Part shown: positions 29,608-38,750 of the stretch, piece by piece
How positions within the stretch are numbered: the first letter of the stretch is position 1
Layout: every line of letters starts with the position of its first letter
Assembly: GCA_022836915.1 (NCBI GenBank)
Contig: CP094668.1
Location: forward strand, 5,952,001-6,016,000
Direction of reading: 5' to 3'
Length of the DNA stretch: 64,000 nt
Origin: Paenibacillus sp. OVF10
GTDB lineage: Bacteria > Bacillota > Bacilli > Paenibacillales > Paenibacillaceae
Made by a program: the position numbers and the translations under genes
Notes under the pieces: model-generated
Databases searched by the model: none
Told to the model about the DNA's origin: nothing
The model's input: only the letters and a program-made list of their open reading frames with translations

Positions 29608-30163
29608 AAAACGAATCAAGGAAATTGCCATTCAACATTTTAATCGTCTGGGTTACGAGGGGACCAAGATGGCGCAGATTGCCGAAGAGGCAGGCATTCG
29701 CAAGCAATCCCTGGCTTATCACTATTCATCCAAAAAAGCGTTATTGCTGGAGTTATATGAGGAAGTTGTGCAGGAGGAACAACAGTTTGTACGCCAATTT
29801 TTCAGCGAGTCTGTTACCCAAACTCTGGATCAGCAGTTATATGCCTTTTTGCATGAACACAAAAATCGCTTTCTGACTCATCCAAACGTTGCTTTTATGT
29901 ATATCCTGTCCTTTATCACACCGCTGGAGGTGCATGATTTTGTGCTGGCCCAGTATCGAACGTACCTCGGGACACTGAAGGAAGAGCTGGCAGCCGTATT
30001 TACCAGACATTCCGATATACGCCTGAGTCCGGAAGAAGCCACCGTAGCTTTTGTCACCGTGATGGATGGATTGGATGTGCAGCTCGTGTATGAGACACGG
30101 CAATCCTATGAACAAGCTTTGACGATCACCTGGAATGTCTTCTGGTCAGGCATCCAGCGTTAA
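29600..30163 (+). CDS. TetR/AcrR family regulator
   Basis: 187 residues. The N-terminal TetR helix-turn-helix reads KEIAIQHFNRLGYEGTKMAQIAEEAGIRKQSLAYHYSSKKALLLELYEEV, followed by a helical ligand-binding domain. The start is TTG at 29600, with GGAGGT 5 bases upstream inside the end of the MFS gene, an 8-base overlap. It is likely the local repressor of the exporter. A hairpin at 30193-30244 follows. Confidence 0.88.
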   Translation: MSKKRIKEIAIQHFNRLGYEGTKMAQIAEEAGIRKQSLAYHYSSKKALLLELYEEVVQEEQQFVRQFFSESVTQTLDQQLYAFLHEHKNRFLTHPNVAFMYILSFITPLEVHDFVLAQYRTYLGTLKEELAAVFTRHSDIRLSPEEATVAFVTVMDGLDVQLVYETRQSYEQALTITWNVFWSGIQR

Positions 30164-30192
30164 AGGATCAATTACGATCAGACTACACAAAT

Positions 30193-30244
30193 AAGAGGGG
30201 GCGTCCTGCCAGCCATGTTGATGACTTTTGGGACTTCCCTCTAT
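30193..30244. terminator. Bidirectional terminator
   Basis: AATAAGAGGG and CCCTCTATTTCTTT arms with inner GTCC/GGAC pairs, between the convergent TetR and DUF1593 genes. Confidence 0.5.
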
Positions 30245-30248
30245 TTCT

Positions 30249-31883
30249 TTATTTCACGGTTAGGATCACACGTTGATAATGCTTCAACTGATGCTCTCCA
30301 TCATCCTGTACTTCGGCAACAATATGAAGGGTATCACCCGATTTGGCATCGTCAGGAACGGTAAATGTCACCGCTTCGGTGTCACTGCCCTGCAATTTTA
30401 TTGTATCCACCTGCTCATCTTTGGCAAGTTCACGATGTAATCCAAGCTGCAGATCACCCGCCATTTCAGGCTGAACTTTGTTCGGTGTTACTTTGGAATC
30501 CTCATACGTGTCCGCTTCGAAATATCTCCACCACGTATACGTCAGTTGATCTCCATCCGGGTCTGTGCCTTCCGCGTGAAGAGTAACTTCCTCCCCGGGA
30601 CTAACACTTAGATCCAGCCCTTCCTTAATCGTTAATGACGGATTATGGTTGGCACCTTCGTAAGTGTCTGCAACTGCCCAGTCTGCACGTGCTGCAAAAT
30701 CATCCTGAATATCGTCAAACCATCTCATCAGAGAGTATTCGGCTTCATAGCGTTTGGTGTAGGGATCGTAATCAAGCACATTGTTTCTAAACAGCTTGTC
30801 GTTCACAACGCCAAAGCGTCCACCCCAACCGCCATAGGAAGGGTCTTCCATACTGCGCAGCCCATTATCGATCAGATAAAAGAAGGAAGGAGAGTCACCC
30901 TCAGATATAAAATCGTACTTGTCATATTGCGGATTGTTCTTCAGATATTCAGCACTTCCCCGTTGTTCTTCGGCTAGTTCGCCCTCGATCATTTTGCCAT
31001 CACCCATCGATGCATACATATCCATCAGCTTGCCATGTCCGTTCAGAATATTCTTGACCATCCAGTCTCCATGAAGCTTACTGTTCACTTCTTCGGCATG
31101 CATCTTCCATGCATAGGCAAAATGCCAGAAGTTCGATTGGTCGTTGAGAATGCGGATATCCGGCCAATTCTTCGCAATATAGTCATTGTAGCTGTCATCC
31201 TGATCGAGGATGATGTAGAGGACCAGTTTGTCGCTGACTTTTTTGCGAATCGTATCCCACTCAGCTGTGTCCTTGTACTGTTCCTCAATCGATTTCAGCG
31301 CTCTGGCTGTGGTATTGGTGCCACCCCATGTCTGAACAATCAGGTCTCGGGAGTCATCGTCGAGGAAAAGAGTTTCGAGGAACTCGGAACCTTCGGTTTC
31401 CTTCTCCATCTCCCCTTTATCGGAAATATTACCGATCTTCGTCATCGCTCGAAGCTGTTCCGGCTCCGGGTACCCATCCGCATGTTTGGACAAGTTCGGG
31501 TAGATCTCGCCATAGGCATCGATCATGTCGTATACCCACTGTGTGCCTGTCCAGCGGAATGGTTGGATCCCTGCTTCCTCATCTCCAGCATAATGATACA
31601 CGGAACTGGTCAGTACAATTCCGGCGAGATCCATCTCATTGGAATACAAGAGGAAACGAATCACGGAGTTCATATCATCCACTTCACCGTCGGTTGTAAT
31701 CACTGTTCTGCCTTTGGCAGCTTGGCTGTTTGCAGGTTCCTGGGTTTCATTCTCTGTCTGTTCTGTCGCCTGATTTGGTGTGTCACTCGCGGTTTGTGGC
31801 GCTTTGGATGCGCATCCACTAATCACCAGGATGATACTGAGACAACCTGCGGCAAAACCGTTTAACCATTTTCTCTTGTTCAT
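30249..31883 (-). CDS. DUF1593 (nucleoside-hydrolase-like) lipoprotein
   Basis: 544 residues. The signal MNKRKWLNGFAAGCLSIILVISGC is a lipoprotein signal. A nucleoside-hydrolase-like domain follows (TVITTDGEVDDMNSVIRFLLYSNEMDLAGIVLTSS, with the Asp-rich calcium-site pattern), plus a C-terminal Ig-like domain (DGDQLTYTWWRYFEAD...). Family members are annotated as cellulose-binding or nucleoside-hydrolase-like proteins of plant-polymer degraders. AAAGGGGAGC precedes the ATG at 31883. The leader carries a RAT/terminator pair and a perfect cre site (see separate entries), so expression should depend on a BglG/LicT-type antiterminator and CcpA. Confidence 0.88.
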   Translation of the reverse strand: MNKRKWLNGFAAGCLSIILVISGCASKAPQTASDTPNQATEQTENETQEPANSQAAKGRTVITTDGEVDDMNSVIRFLLYSNEMDLAGIVLTSSVYHYAGDEEAGIQPFRWTGTQWVYDMIDAYGEIYPNLSKHADGYPEPEQLRAMTKIGNISDKGEMEKETEGSEFLETLFLDDDSRDLIVQTWGGTNTTARALKSIEEQYKDTAEWDTIRKKVSDKLVLYIILDQDDSYNDYIAKNWPDIRILNDQSNFWHFAYAWKMHAEEVNSKLHGDWMVKNILNGHGKLMDMYASMGDGKMIEGELAEEQRGSAEYLKNNPQYDKYDFISEGDSPSFFYLIDNGLRSMEDPSYGGWGGRFGVVNDKLFRNNVLDYDPYTKRYEAEYSLMRWFDDIQDDFAARADWAVADTYEGANHNPSLTIKEGLDLSVSPGEEVTLHAEGTDPDGDQLTYTWWRYFEADTYEDSKVTPNKVQPEMAGDLQLGLHRELAKDEQVDTIKLQGSDTEAVTFTVPDDAKSGDTLHIVAEVQDDGEHQLKHYQRVILTVK

Positions 31884-31975
31884 AATGCTCCCCTTTCTTC
31901 TGTACAGCATGATGTTAGTTGGGTTGGAATAAGTACGTCCTCTGTTTTTCTATCCTTAATATGGACCGTAGAATG

Positions 31976-32039
31976 CAAAAAAACCCGAACAACATTATGA
32001 ATGGAACAAAGTCCACGCATAGTGATGTTCAGGTTTTGC
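31976..32039 (-). terminator. Conditional leader terminator of DUF1593 gene
   Basis: On the minus strand, AAACCTGAACATCAC pairs with GTTGTTCGGGTTT and is followed by a T7 tract. Its 5' arm overlaps the 3' end of the RAT at 32031-32061, the usual mutually exclusive arrangement. Confidence 0.8.
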
Positions 32040-32061
32040 CTGCCCGAAGCAGTAACAATCC
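32031..32061 (-). promoter_or_regulatory. RAT (ribonucleic antiterminator, LicT/BglG type)
   Basis: The minus-strand RNA begins GGATTGTTACTGC, has a short TTCGG-containing loop, and ends GCAGGCAAAACCT. This matches the RNA target of BglG/LicT-family antiterminators. It lies about 150 bases upstream of the DUF1593 start, immediately before the leader terminator. Confidence 0.88.
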
Positions 32062-32096
32062 TTATTTGAGTGAAAGTATATCATGTCCTCTCATGA

Positions 32097-32111
32097 ATGT
32101 AAACGTATTCA
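32097..32111. promoter_or_regulatory. CcpA cre site
   Basis: ATGTAAACGTATTCA fits the cre consensus WTGNAARCGNWWWCA at every position. It sits just upstream of the RAT, in the promoter region of the DUF1593 gene. The gene-free stretch 31884-32215 is accounted for by this site, the RAT, the terminator and the start region of the SUKH-like gene. Confidence 0.8.
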
Positions 32112-32215
32112 AATGTTTTTTTGAATTTATCTTTGATATAGTATAATGCTTATAGCCAAGAATCAAACGAATCGGCCTGTTATTATATCAATGTTATTAG
32201 GAGGACTCAGACATC

Positions 32216-32866
32216 ATGCAACAACTGGATGCGGCCTTGAGCCGTTTTGTGGAACAGCAGGATTTATATAATGAAGCTTATGGACTTTTCAAAAATCATG
32301 ATCTGCGTCCACGCGAACAACATCACCAGCCGGAAGTGGATACACGAATACCTCTTTCTCCAGAACTTCAGTATCTGTACAGTCATTATGAAATGATGGA
32401 TGCGGATGCGGAAGGTACACTCAAAATGAAAAATGCCGCCGTCGAAATCGGTGATGCCGCACTTATTTCCTTTGTCGCACCTGAACATCTGCTTCGTCAG
32501 CAACTGGGGTTCCGCTGGGTTGGCATGAATGAACCTTATGAGGAGTCCTCCACTTGGCCAAAAAATCACGTCGTCATCGCAAACTTTAACGATGATCCGT
32601 TAATTGTAGATGTGGAAGCACCAAACTCTCCCGTATATGCCGCTTTTACAGGTGGAGAACCAAACCGTGTTGCTGATTCGCTGTCAGACTTTTTCAGTGC
32701 ACTAGCCATCCTGATTGAGGCGGCGCGCACCTATGCCGGAGAAGTAAAAGATGAAGAAACCTATGAAACCAAGCCCGAGTATCTGGAGCATGTGGAACCT
32801 TTATTGCAAGATCTGTTGGGAGATGAGTATACTGCACATCTTTTCGAATATCTGTCATTATGTTAA
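32216..32866 (+). CDS. SMI1/KNR4 (SUKH)-like protein
   Basis: 216 residues, acidic, without signal or membrane segment. FVAPEHLLRQQLGFRWVGMNEPYEES and VVIANFNDDPLIVDVEAPNSPVYAAFTGGEPNRVADSLSDFF resemble the C-terminal half of SUKH (SMI1/KNR4) proteins, a superfamily that includes many immunity proteins of contact-dependent toxins. The assignment is by pattern, not by search. TTAGGAGGA precedes the ATG. It lies 34 bases upstream of the DUF1697 gene, probably in one transcript. No toxin gene is next to it. Confidence 0.6.
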   Translation: MQQLDAALSRFVEQQDLYNEAYGLFKNHDLRPREQHHQPEVDTRIPLSPELQYLYSHYEMMDADAEGTLKMKNAAVEIGDAALISFVAPEHLLRQQLGFRWVGMNEPYEESSTWPKNHVVIANFNDDPLIVDVEAPNSPVYAAFTGGEPNRVADSLSDFFSALAILIEAARTYAGEVKDEETYETKPEYLEHVEPLLQDLLGDEYTAHLFEYLSLC

Positions 32867-32900
32867 AACGGTAAATTGAAGGAATTGGAGGGGCGCCCAT

Positions 32901-33458
32901 ATGATCTATGTGGCTTTGCTACGAGGCATTAATGTAGGCGGGAACAATAAAATCAATATGAAGCAGCTGAAAGAAACGTTTGAACAAGCAGGTATGCTGG
33001 ATGTTGTTACCTACATTAACTCTGGCAATATTATTTTTGCCGATCATCAGGAACGTGCCAATGCAAATGTGGAGATATCCCATGTGTTAGAGCAGGCCAT
33101 CGCCGCCGATTTTGGCTTACAGATCAGGGTAATGGTGCGGAATATGGATGAAATCCATAGCGTTATTCAGGCGCTGCCAGAAGAATGGGTTAATGATGAC
33201 ACAGCCAAAAGTGATGTGATGTTCCTCTGGGATGAGGTCAATGAGCCCTCCGCGCTGGACCAACTGCCTATCAAACCGGAAATCGGCACACAAATCTATG
33301 TTCCTGGAGCCATTTTGTATTCAGTCAGCAGAGAAGATGCATCCAAAAGTGGCATGAACAAGCTTGTGGGTTCCAAAATCTATGCTTATATGACAGTAAG
33401 AAATGTGAATACCACACGTAAGATATATGCCCTGATGCAAGCAGCAGCAGAGAAATAA
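32901..33458 (+). CDS. DUF1697 domain protein
   Basis: 185 residues with the hallmark start MIYVALLRGINVGGNNKINMKQLKETFEQAGMLDVVTYINSGNIIF of the DUF1697 family. The biochemical role of the family is unknown. It is a cytoplasmic alpha/beta protein. TTGGAGGGG lies upstream. It follows the SUKH-like gene at 34 bases and ends at the hairpin 33520-33566. Confidence 0.9.
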   Translation: MIYVALLRGINVGGNNKINMKQLKETFEQAGMLDVVTYINSGNIIFADHQERANANVEISHVLEQAIAADFGLQIRVMVRNMDEIHSVIQALPEEWVNDDTAKSDVMFLWDEVNEPSALDQLPIKPEIGTQIYVPGAILYSVSREDASKSGMNKLVGSKIYAYMTVRNVNTTRKIYALMQAAAEK

Positions 33459-33519
33459 ATTGGACCAGCAAAATGGATATTCAGTTATGTCTCATTTCGT
33501 CCAATTCATATGAAAAATA

Positions 33520-33566
33520 AAGCATGCAGAAAACATCCTTATGGATGTCTCCTGCATGCTTTTTGC
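33520..33566. terminator. Bidirectional terminator
   Basis: AAAGCATGCAG / CTGCATGCTTT outer stem with inner ACATCC/GGATGT, between convergent DUF1697 and hsp20. Confidence 0.85.
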
Positions 33567-33597
33567 CAGCTTAGGGAACAAATCTTTTCTCTGTATA

Positions 33598-34039
33598 TTA
33601 GTTAATCTGAATTCGTCTGCGAGATTGATCATCCCCAGGACGTTTCGGAATTTCAAGCTTCAGCACACCATCTTCCAATCTGGCCTTAATGTTCTCCTCA
33701 TCAATATGATCCACATAGAAACGCCGGATAAATTCACCTGAACGACGCTCCTGCCGAATGATCCGATTGGAGTCATCCTTCTGTTCAACCATGTCATGGC
33801 GTTTGGCACGAATGATCAATTCTTTACCTTCAACCTGAATGTCTATATTCTCTTTGGCAATGCCCGGAAGCTCAGCTTCTACCCAGTATTTGTCTTCTTC
33901 CTCACGAATGTCAGTGCGAAATGGCTGGGAGCCAGTTCCAAAAGGAGAGGAATGAGTTCTCAACCATGTCATTGAAGGATTTCAACATGTGTCCGAACGG
34001 GTCTTCATTTCGTTTACGAAACGGAATCAGATCAAACAT
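33598..34039 (-). CDS. Hsp20/alpha-crystallin small heat-shock protein (frame break)
   Basis: An ATP-independent chaperone that holds unfolding proteins. The alpha-crystallin domain runs from FRTDIREEEDKYWVEAELPGIAKENIDIQVEGKELIIRAKR to the C-terminal LKLEIPKR motif. The N-terminal part MFDLIPFRKRNEDPFGHMLKSFNDMVENSFLS is in a different frame. The join near 33945-33955 needs two added bases (giving SPFGTG) or one removed (SFGTG), so unlike the other breaks here it is not a simple single loss. The ATG at 34039 has AAAAGGAGC at good spacing. Confidence 0.85.
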
Positions 34040-34229
34040 GAAAATCAGCTCCTTTTGTGTGGTTGGTTTATTGGTGTTGCTTACATTGATTATTATAATA
34101 CCCTTGCAAATAAGGCTCAAAGTCCGTAAAAGACGAAAAAACCGATTTTCTTTCATCATGGTTCACTATTTTAAAATAGATCCTTTTTTCTTTTATTTTG
34201 ACCTTTTTTGACCTTCTGACTTTGTCTGA

Positions 34230-35428
34230 CTATAACGAATGAATAGCGTCCGCTACAGTATTGGATTGATTCTTCCGCATTCCCAGCATCATGATTGCCA
34301 ACAAGACAACCAGAACAGCTACGAGCATAAATGGAACATGTTTGTCCACTTGATAGAGTGTCGTTGTAAGTAAAGGCGTAATGACGGCGGATATCCCCTG
34401 AATCGCTGCTACCAATCCCGCTGCACCCCCTGCTGTTCTTTGCTAACTGCCAGCGAAGCACCTGCCATGAACCCCGGCATCATTAGACCCGAACCCATAC
34501 CAAACAGGAAGAATGAGAAATAATACATGGATAACACATGGAAGACCAAAAACAGAATCATGCTTGCGATCAGGAAAAGGGACCCGAGCAAAATCATTGG
34601 GCGTGGCTGCCATTTCAACCACTTCATCTGAATGACCTGCATGATCAACATCGCTGCTCCAGAGAACATGAGTCCAAACGAAACCATTCGGGCCGTCGCC
34701 GCTGGGGATAGAGCCAGTTGATCCTGAAAATAAAATCCTCCGACAACCTGCAATGTCATGATGCCCATCATCGTAACCAAGCCTGCAGCAAGGTACATTC
34801 GTAAACCACGTTGGAACGGGTTGACTTTAGGCGGTTTTGCCTGAAGGACCGGTTTGGCTGCCGGGATTAACAACAAGGCGATAATAAAAGCAGCGATCGC
34901 TATAAAAATGCCAAAATAAAGCGGCCAGAGCAGACCGATAAGGGTAAAAGCTCCTGCAATCGCAGGTCCAAATACAAGGCCAAGTCCATTCGCAGCGCTG
35001 ATAATCGCCATCCCGCTTCCCCGCTCTTCCCCTTCTGTCACATCACCCATATAGGCCTGGGCAGAAGAAAGTACAGCCGGAATAAACATACCGATCAGAC
35101 TGCGCGTCACAATCAGAAGGGTTAACAGGAGCCCCCTCCGATCCATGCATTTAATCCCCGTACAATGCCAGTGCAAATAATGCACAGCTCACAGACATGC
35201 CTATGAATCCAATCAATATGATTGGTTTTCTCCCTCTTATATCACTCCATCTGCCCCATACCGGAGCCATAACAGCCATCATAATGGACCCAAGCGAGAT
35301 AATAAGACCGGAATGGCTTTCTTTCATGCCCAACTCGCGAATAAGCGGTGGCATGATGGGTGCAATCAGCATCAGACCCAGCATGGCTGCAAATACGCTA
35401 AAAAAATACTTCCTCTGATTCGGTTCAT
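34230..35428 (-). CDS. MFS transporter, possible siderophore exporter (four frame breaks)
   Basis: About 400 residues when restored, with 12 helices. MNRIRGSIFFSVFAAMLGLMLIAPIMPPLIRELGM is helix 1, and GRWSDIRGRKPIILIG is the MFS loop 2-3 signature. The frame breaks at an A7 run (35400-35406), C4 (35156-35159), C5 (35132-35136) and C5 (34426-34430), all on the forward strand. One base added at each restores ...ALALYGGLNAWIGGGLLLTLL... and ...KEQQGGAAGLVAAIQG.... The ATG at 35428 has GAGGAG 9 bases upstream. A Fur-boxed PchR-like AraC gene lies upstream on the same strand, which suggests export of a metal chelator (inference). Confidence 0.82.
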
Positions 35429-35609
35429 GCTCATACACTCCTCTATATTTCAGTACAGTATCCACTGTACCTGGAGTATACAAGGCTGAGAGAATCCCCA
35501 CTGCCTCTATACGGAACAATTCACGGCAAGCCGGATTTATTAATCTTATTTTTAAAAGATGAACCCTTAAAACTTTACACAAGACCACTACGATTACAGT
35601 ACCATCTTC

Positions 35610-35682
35610 CGTTCGCCTTTATCACCGGATTTCCGTGATTCCCTTCTATATAAAGGGAGAAATCCGTTGATAAAGGCGAACG
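35610..35682. repeat. Long inverted repeat between AraC and MFS genes
   Basis: CGTTCGCCTTTATC and GATAAAGGCGAACG are exact inverted copies at the ends, with inner GGATTTC/GAAATCC and CCCTT/AAGGG pairs. It could be an RNA hairpin of about 73 bases or a two-arm operator. No T tract follows on either strand, so it is not a typical terminator. The rest of 35429-35744 shows nothing clear. Confidence 0.7.
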
Positions 35683-35744
35683 CTCCGCTTCTCCAGACTG
35701 GTTCTGCACTCTTCGTTCTCGTATAATCTTTCAGTTCATCTTAT

Positions 35745-36704
35745 TTAATAAATCTTTTTCATCTCGGAAGGCTTCACGCCGAATTTGCGATAAAATTGCT
35801 GTGAAAAGGCACTGACATTGCTGTAACCGACCGCAATCGCGGCCTCGGTGACGTTGTTATTTTGATTGCGCAGCAACTTCATGGCGTTGTCGAGACGAAC
35901 CTGACGCAAATATTCAAAGACCGTGCTTCCGAAAAGTGCCTTGAATCCTTTTTTTAATTTAAAATCATTAAGACCCACTTGTCTGGACAATGCTAGCAAG
36001 GATGGAGGATCTACCATACAGGCCTCCATAATCTCCCGTGCCCTATGTAACTTCCGGATGTCCTCTCTGGAGAATCCCGCGGGGATTGGCGCCAGATCAA
36101 ACAGTTGGAACATAAATTGATTCAAGATTTCCAAGGCTGTCGCTTCCATCATTAAGGAGGATCGATAACTGTTGTTTAATTCTACAATCAGACTGTCAAT
36201 CATCGTTCGTATCCGGTTATCCAATTGAAATACAATCGGCTTGAACACTTTTCGCCCTAACACCTGATTAAACGCAATCGACTTGAAACCGCCCAGTTGC
36301 GCCGCCGCATAATTGAACAGAGAAACAGGAATCCCCAGCGAAAAGGACGTATACAACTCCCTTGCCGGAGGATGAAACCACGCTTCGAAATCATGCATAA
36401 AAATAAGGGCCCCTTGCCCTATCGATAATGAATAATCCTGACCGGATATATCCACATGTCGCTCTCCTGACAAGGCAAATTGCAATTCCACAATGGGCGT
36501 TTCGGATGCAAAATACGTTGGATAAGGCTGATGATATTCAACCTGGGAATATAAAATCTCAATGCCACTGTATGTTGTCACTCTTTTGACCTTACCGCTA
36601 CCCGCCTTGGGAGAGAGCTGATACGTGTGTTCATCTTGCTGACTGTAAGGTTCCTGGGTCAGGTAATGCTGATATACTACGCCTAATGCCTCATCCGTGC
36701 GCAT
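35745..36704 (-). CDS. AraC family regulator, PchR/siderophore type
   Basis: 319 residues. The N-terminal half is a ligand-binding region, and the C-terminal double helix-turn-helix reads LLALSRQVGLNDFKLKKGFKALFGSTVFEYLRQVRLDNAMKLLRNQNNNVTEAAIAVGYSNVSAFSQQFYRKFGVKPSEMKK. The NDFKLKKGFKALFG form of the first helix-turn-helix is typical of PchR-like siderophore regulators. A near-perfect Fur box lies 60 bases upstream, which supports iron control. The likely target is the MFS gene downstream on the same strand. Confidence 0.87.
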   Translation of the reverse strand: MRTDEALGVVYQHYLTQEPYSQQDEHTYQLSPKAGSGKVKRVTTYSGIEILYSQVEYHQPYPTYFASETPIVELQFALSGERHVDISGQDYSLSIGQGALIFMHDFEAWFHPPARELYTSFSLGIPVSLFNYAAAQLGGFKSIAFNQVLGRKVFKPIVFQLDNRIRTMIDSLIVELNNSYRSSLMMEATALEILNQFMFQLFDLAPIPAGFSREDIRKLHRAREIMEACMVDPPSLLALSRQVGLNDFKLKKGFKALFGSTVFEYLRQVRLDNAMKLLRNQNNNVTEAAIAVGYSNVSAFSQQFYRKFGVKPSEMKKIY

Positions 36705-36763
36705 GGGTATTCACCTCGCCTATAACTTGATCAGACTCGTCAGTAAAGATAGCCTGAATTAAT

Positions 36764-36778
36764 TGATAATGATTCTCA
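36764..36778. promoter_or_regulatory. Fur box
   Basis: TGATAATGATTCTCA differs from the 7-1-7 consensus at one position. It is upstream of the PchR-like AraC gene; the LysR stop codon lies 53 bases to its right. Confidence 0.75.
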
Positions 36779-36830
36779 ATTATAATTCTAGCGTATTTTC
36801 TCCCGTTCGAACAGACCCATGACAAGATCG

Positions 36831-37724
36831 TTACCCTTTATACTGAAACCGATCCAGAAAACGTCGAATAATATGGTTGGAGGATTTGCTCTCCCTCATG
36901 ACCCAGCCAATTGAAATAACACGTTGTATGCCCTCAATCTCAAGGGTAGTAAAGTCATAATGCAGTACACTTCTGTCATGTGTGAAGGAGTATTCATGCC
37001 CAATCGTCACAGCATTTAATTGAGCAAGCGCAGCATTGACCACTTCAGAATTGTTGGTTCGAAAAAGTACATCCACTTCTCCCACCCTTTGTGAAAGTTC
37101 ACCTATGAAATCATCCACCAGCTCATCATTAAATAACACAAGCGTCTCATTCTTCAGCTCGTGCAAGGAGATTGATTTTTGACCCGCCAACCGGTTCGTA
37201 AGATTCACGCACGCACGCATGACGCCCTCATCAATCGGTACAAAGTGTAGTCCTGCCAAGTGCTGCTCCATATCGTCTTGGTAGAGGGCAATCAGGCCGA
37301 GATCCACCTGTTTGTTACGGACATCTCTGATAATATTGCGTGCAGCACTCTCGGAAAGTTCAAATTTCAAATCAGGATATTGCTTCTTCATACTCGCGAT
37401 CGTAGGTATAATACCGGGTACACCGCCGGGTATGGCTGACAATCGCAGTTCTCCACGGATGGACTCCCCAATATATTGGGCATCCTCTCTGATCGTTTGT
37501 ACCATGTCCACGACGGATTTCATTTTATCCAAAATTGGCTTGGCCTGCTCCAGCATAAACGCACCATTACGGGAACGACTGAATAATGGCATGCCAAGCT
37601 CATTCTCCAGACGTGTTATAGCCTGACTGATGGTGGATTGTGTTACCGACAGGGCCGAAGCAGCCAGCGTAATCGATTTTGTTTTTTCCACTTCAAGTAC
37701 ATATTGCATTTGCTCCAAATTCAT
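36831..37724 (-). CDS. LysR family transcriptional regulator
   Basis: 297 residues. The N-terminal winged helix-turn-helix is MNLEQMQYVLEVEKTKSITLAASALSVTQSTISQAITRLENELGMPLFSR, followed by a periplasmic-binding-like effector domain (GELRLSAIPGGVPGIIPTIASMKKQYPDLKFEL). AGAGG lies 6 bases before the ATG at 37724. It is divergent from the SDR gene at 37873 with 148 bases between, the usual LysR-target layout, so it probably controls that SDR. Confidence 0.9.
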   Translation of the reverse strand: MNLEQMQYVLEVEKTKSITLAASALSVTQSTISQAITRLENELGMPLFSRSRNGAFMLEQAKPILDKMKSVVDMVQTIREDAQYIGESIRGELRLSAIPGGVPGIIPTIASMKKQYPDLKFELSESAARNIIRDVRNKQVDLGLIALYQDDMEQHLAGLHFVPIDEGVMRACVNLTNRLAGQKSISLHELKNETLVLFNDELVDDFIGELSQRVGEVDVLFRTNNSEVVNAALAQLNAVTIGHEYSFTHDRSVLHYDFTTLEIEGIQRVISIGWVMRESKSSNHIIRRFLDRFQYKG

Positions 37725-37872
37725 AGACAACCTCTATCCTTCTATCATTAATTTTATTTAAGTTAACTACATTTTTGTTAAATATACATGAATCATAAAA
37801 TTAAGTATACTTTGAACGGAAGATAAATGTAAGCGAAATCATGTTATCTCATTAGACAAAGGAGTGTTACAT

Positions 37873-38655
37873 ATGAATACGTTTGAGAACCGTTTTGCGG
37901 GTAAAGTAGCGATTGTTACAGGCGGTGCATCCGGTATCGGTTACGCCATTGCCAGACGACTTGTCCAAGAAGGGGCTTCTGTGCTTGCCGCAGACCTGAA
38001 TACGGAACGTTTGGAAGCCATTCAGGGCGAACTTGGGGAACGTTTTGTCGGAGTTAAAGCCAATGTGACCGTTGAAGCAGATGTGGAGGACATGGTTCAA
38101 GCCGCGGTTAAACAGTTCGGAAAGCTGGATCTGGCCTTTAATGTGGCTGGTGCATCCCGGGCAGGCGTAATCACTGAACTCTCCGAGAAGGACTGGGACT
38201 TTACCGTGGACCTATGTATGAAGGGAGTCTTCCTGAGCATGAAACACGAAGCGATTGAGATGTCCAAACATGGTGGCGGAGCCATTGTGAACGTAGCTTC
38301 TCTCAACTCCCAGGTACCTATGTATGCCGGATCGGCCTATGCTTCTGCCAAAGCTGGCGTCGAAATGCTAACCAAGAACGGAGCGCTTGAAATGGCTCGC
38401 AACGGTATTCGCGTGAATGCCATTCTTCCGGGCCTGATCGATACACCTTTAACTGCGGAACTGCTCTCCAATGCAGATATTAAAGAAGCTTATATGGAGC
38501 GCATTCCTATGAAACGGGCTGCACAGCCGGAGGAAATGACAGGTCCTGCCCTGTTCCTCGCGAGTGAGGATGCGGGTTATGTATCGGGTTCCAGTCTGAT
38601 CGTGGATGGCGCTTGGGCGACTACCGGTTATCCTGACTTGAGTCGCTGGTTCTAA
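37873..38655 (+). CDS. Short-chain dehydrogenase/reductase
   Basis: 260 residues. VTGGASGIG binds NAD(P), AFNVAGAS replaces the usual NNAG, the catalytic serine lies in NVASLNS, and Y-x-x-x-K is in SAYASAKAG. PEEMTGPALFLASEDAGYVSGSSLIVDGAW is the standard C-terminus. The substrate is unknown. AAAGGAG lies 8 bases before the ATG at 37873, so the upstream start at 37864 is not used. The divergent LysR gene is the likely regulator. Confidence 0.92.
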   Translation: MNTFENRFAGKVAIVTGGASGIGYAIARRLVQEGASVLAADLNTERLEAIQGELGERFVGVKANVTVEADVEDMVQAAVKQFGKLDLAFNVAGASRAGVITELSEKDWDFTVDLCMKGVFLSMKHEAIEMSKHGGGAIVNVASLNSQVPMYAGSAYASAKAGVEMLTKNGALEMARNGIRVNAILPGLIDTPLTAELLSNADIKEAYMERIPMKRAAQPEEMTGPALFLASEDAGYVSGSSLIVDGAWATTGYPDLSRWF

Positions 38656-38705
38656 CCCAGCAAAAGGTATAGATCTCCTGGGCTCTGCCCCACACTAACG
38701 TAAAG

Positions 38706-38750
38706 TAAAGCCTATTGGACAGAAATCATTCTGCCAATAGGCTTTTTATT
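38706..38750 (+). terminator. SDR terminator
   Basis: AAAGCCTATTGG / CCAATAGGCTTT stem with inner CAGAA/TTCTG, then TTATTT. Confidence 0.85.

Noticed and set aside
31035..31865. 276-codon open frame opposite the DUF1593 gene
   Set aside because: Shadow of the lipoprotein gene; no start signal and no recognisable protein.
34230..35428. MFS gene as a pseudogene
   Set aside because: Four breaks, each repaired by adding one base in a homopolymer, with full-length family sequence otherwise; better explained by sequence error.
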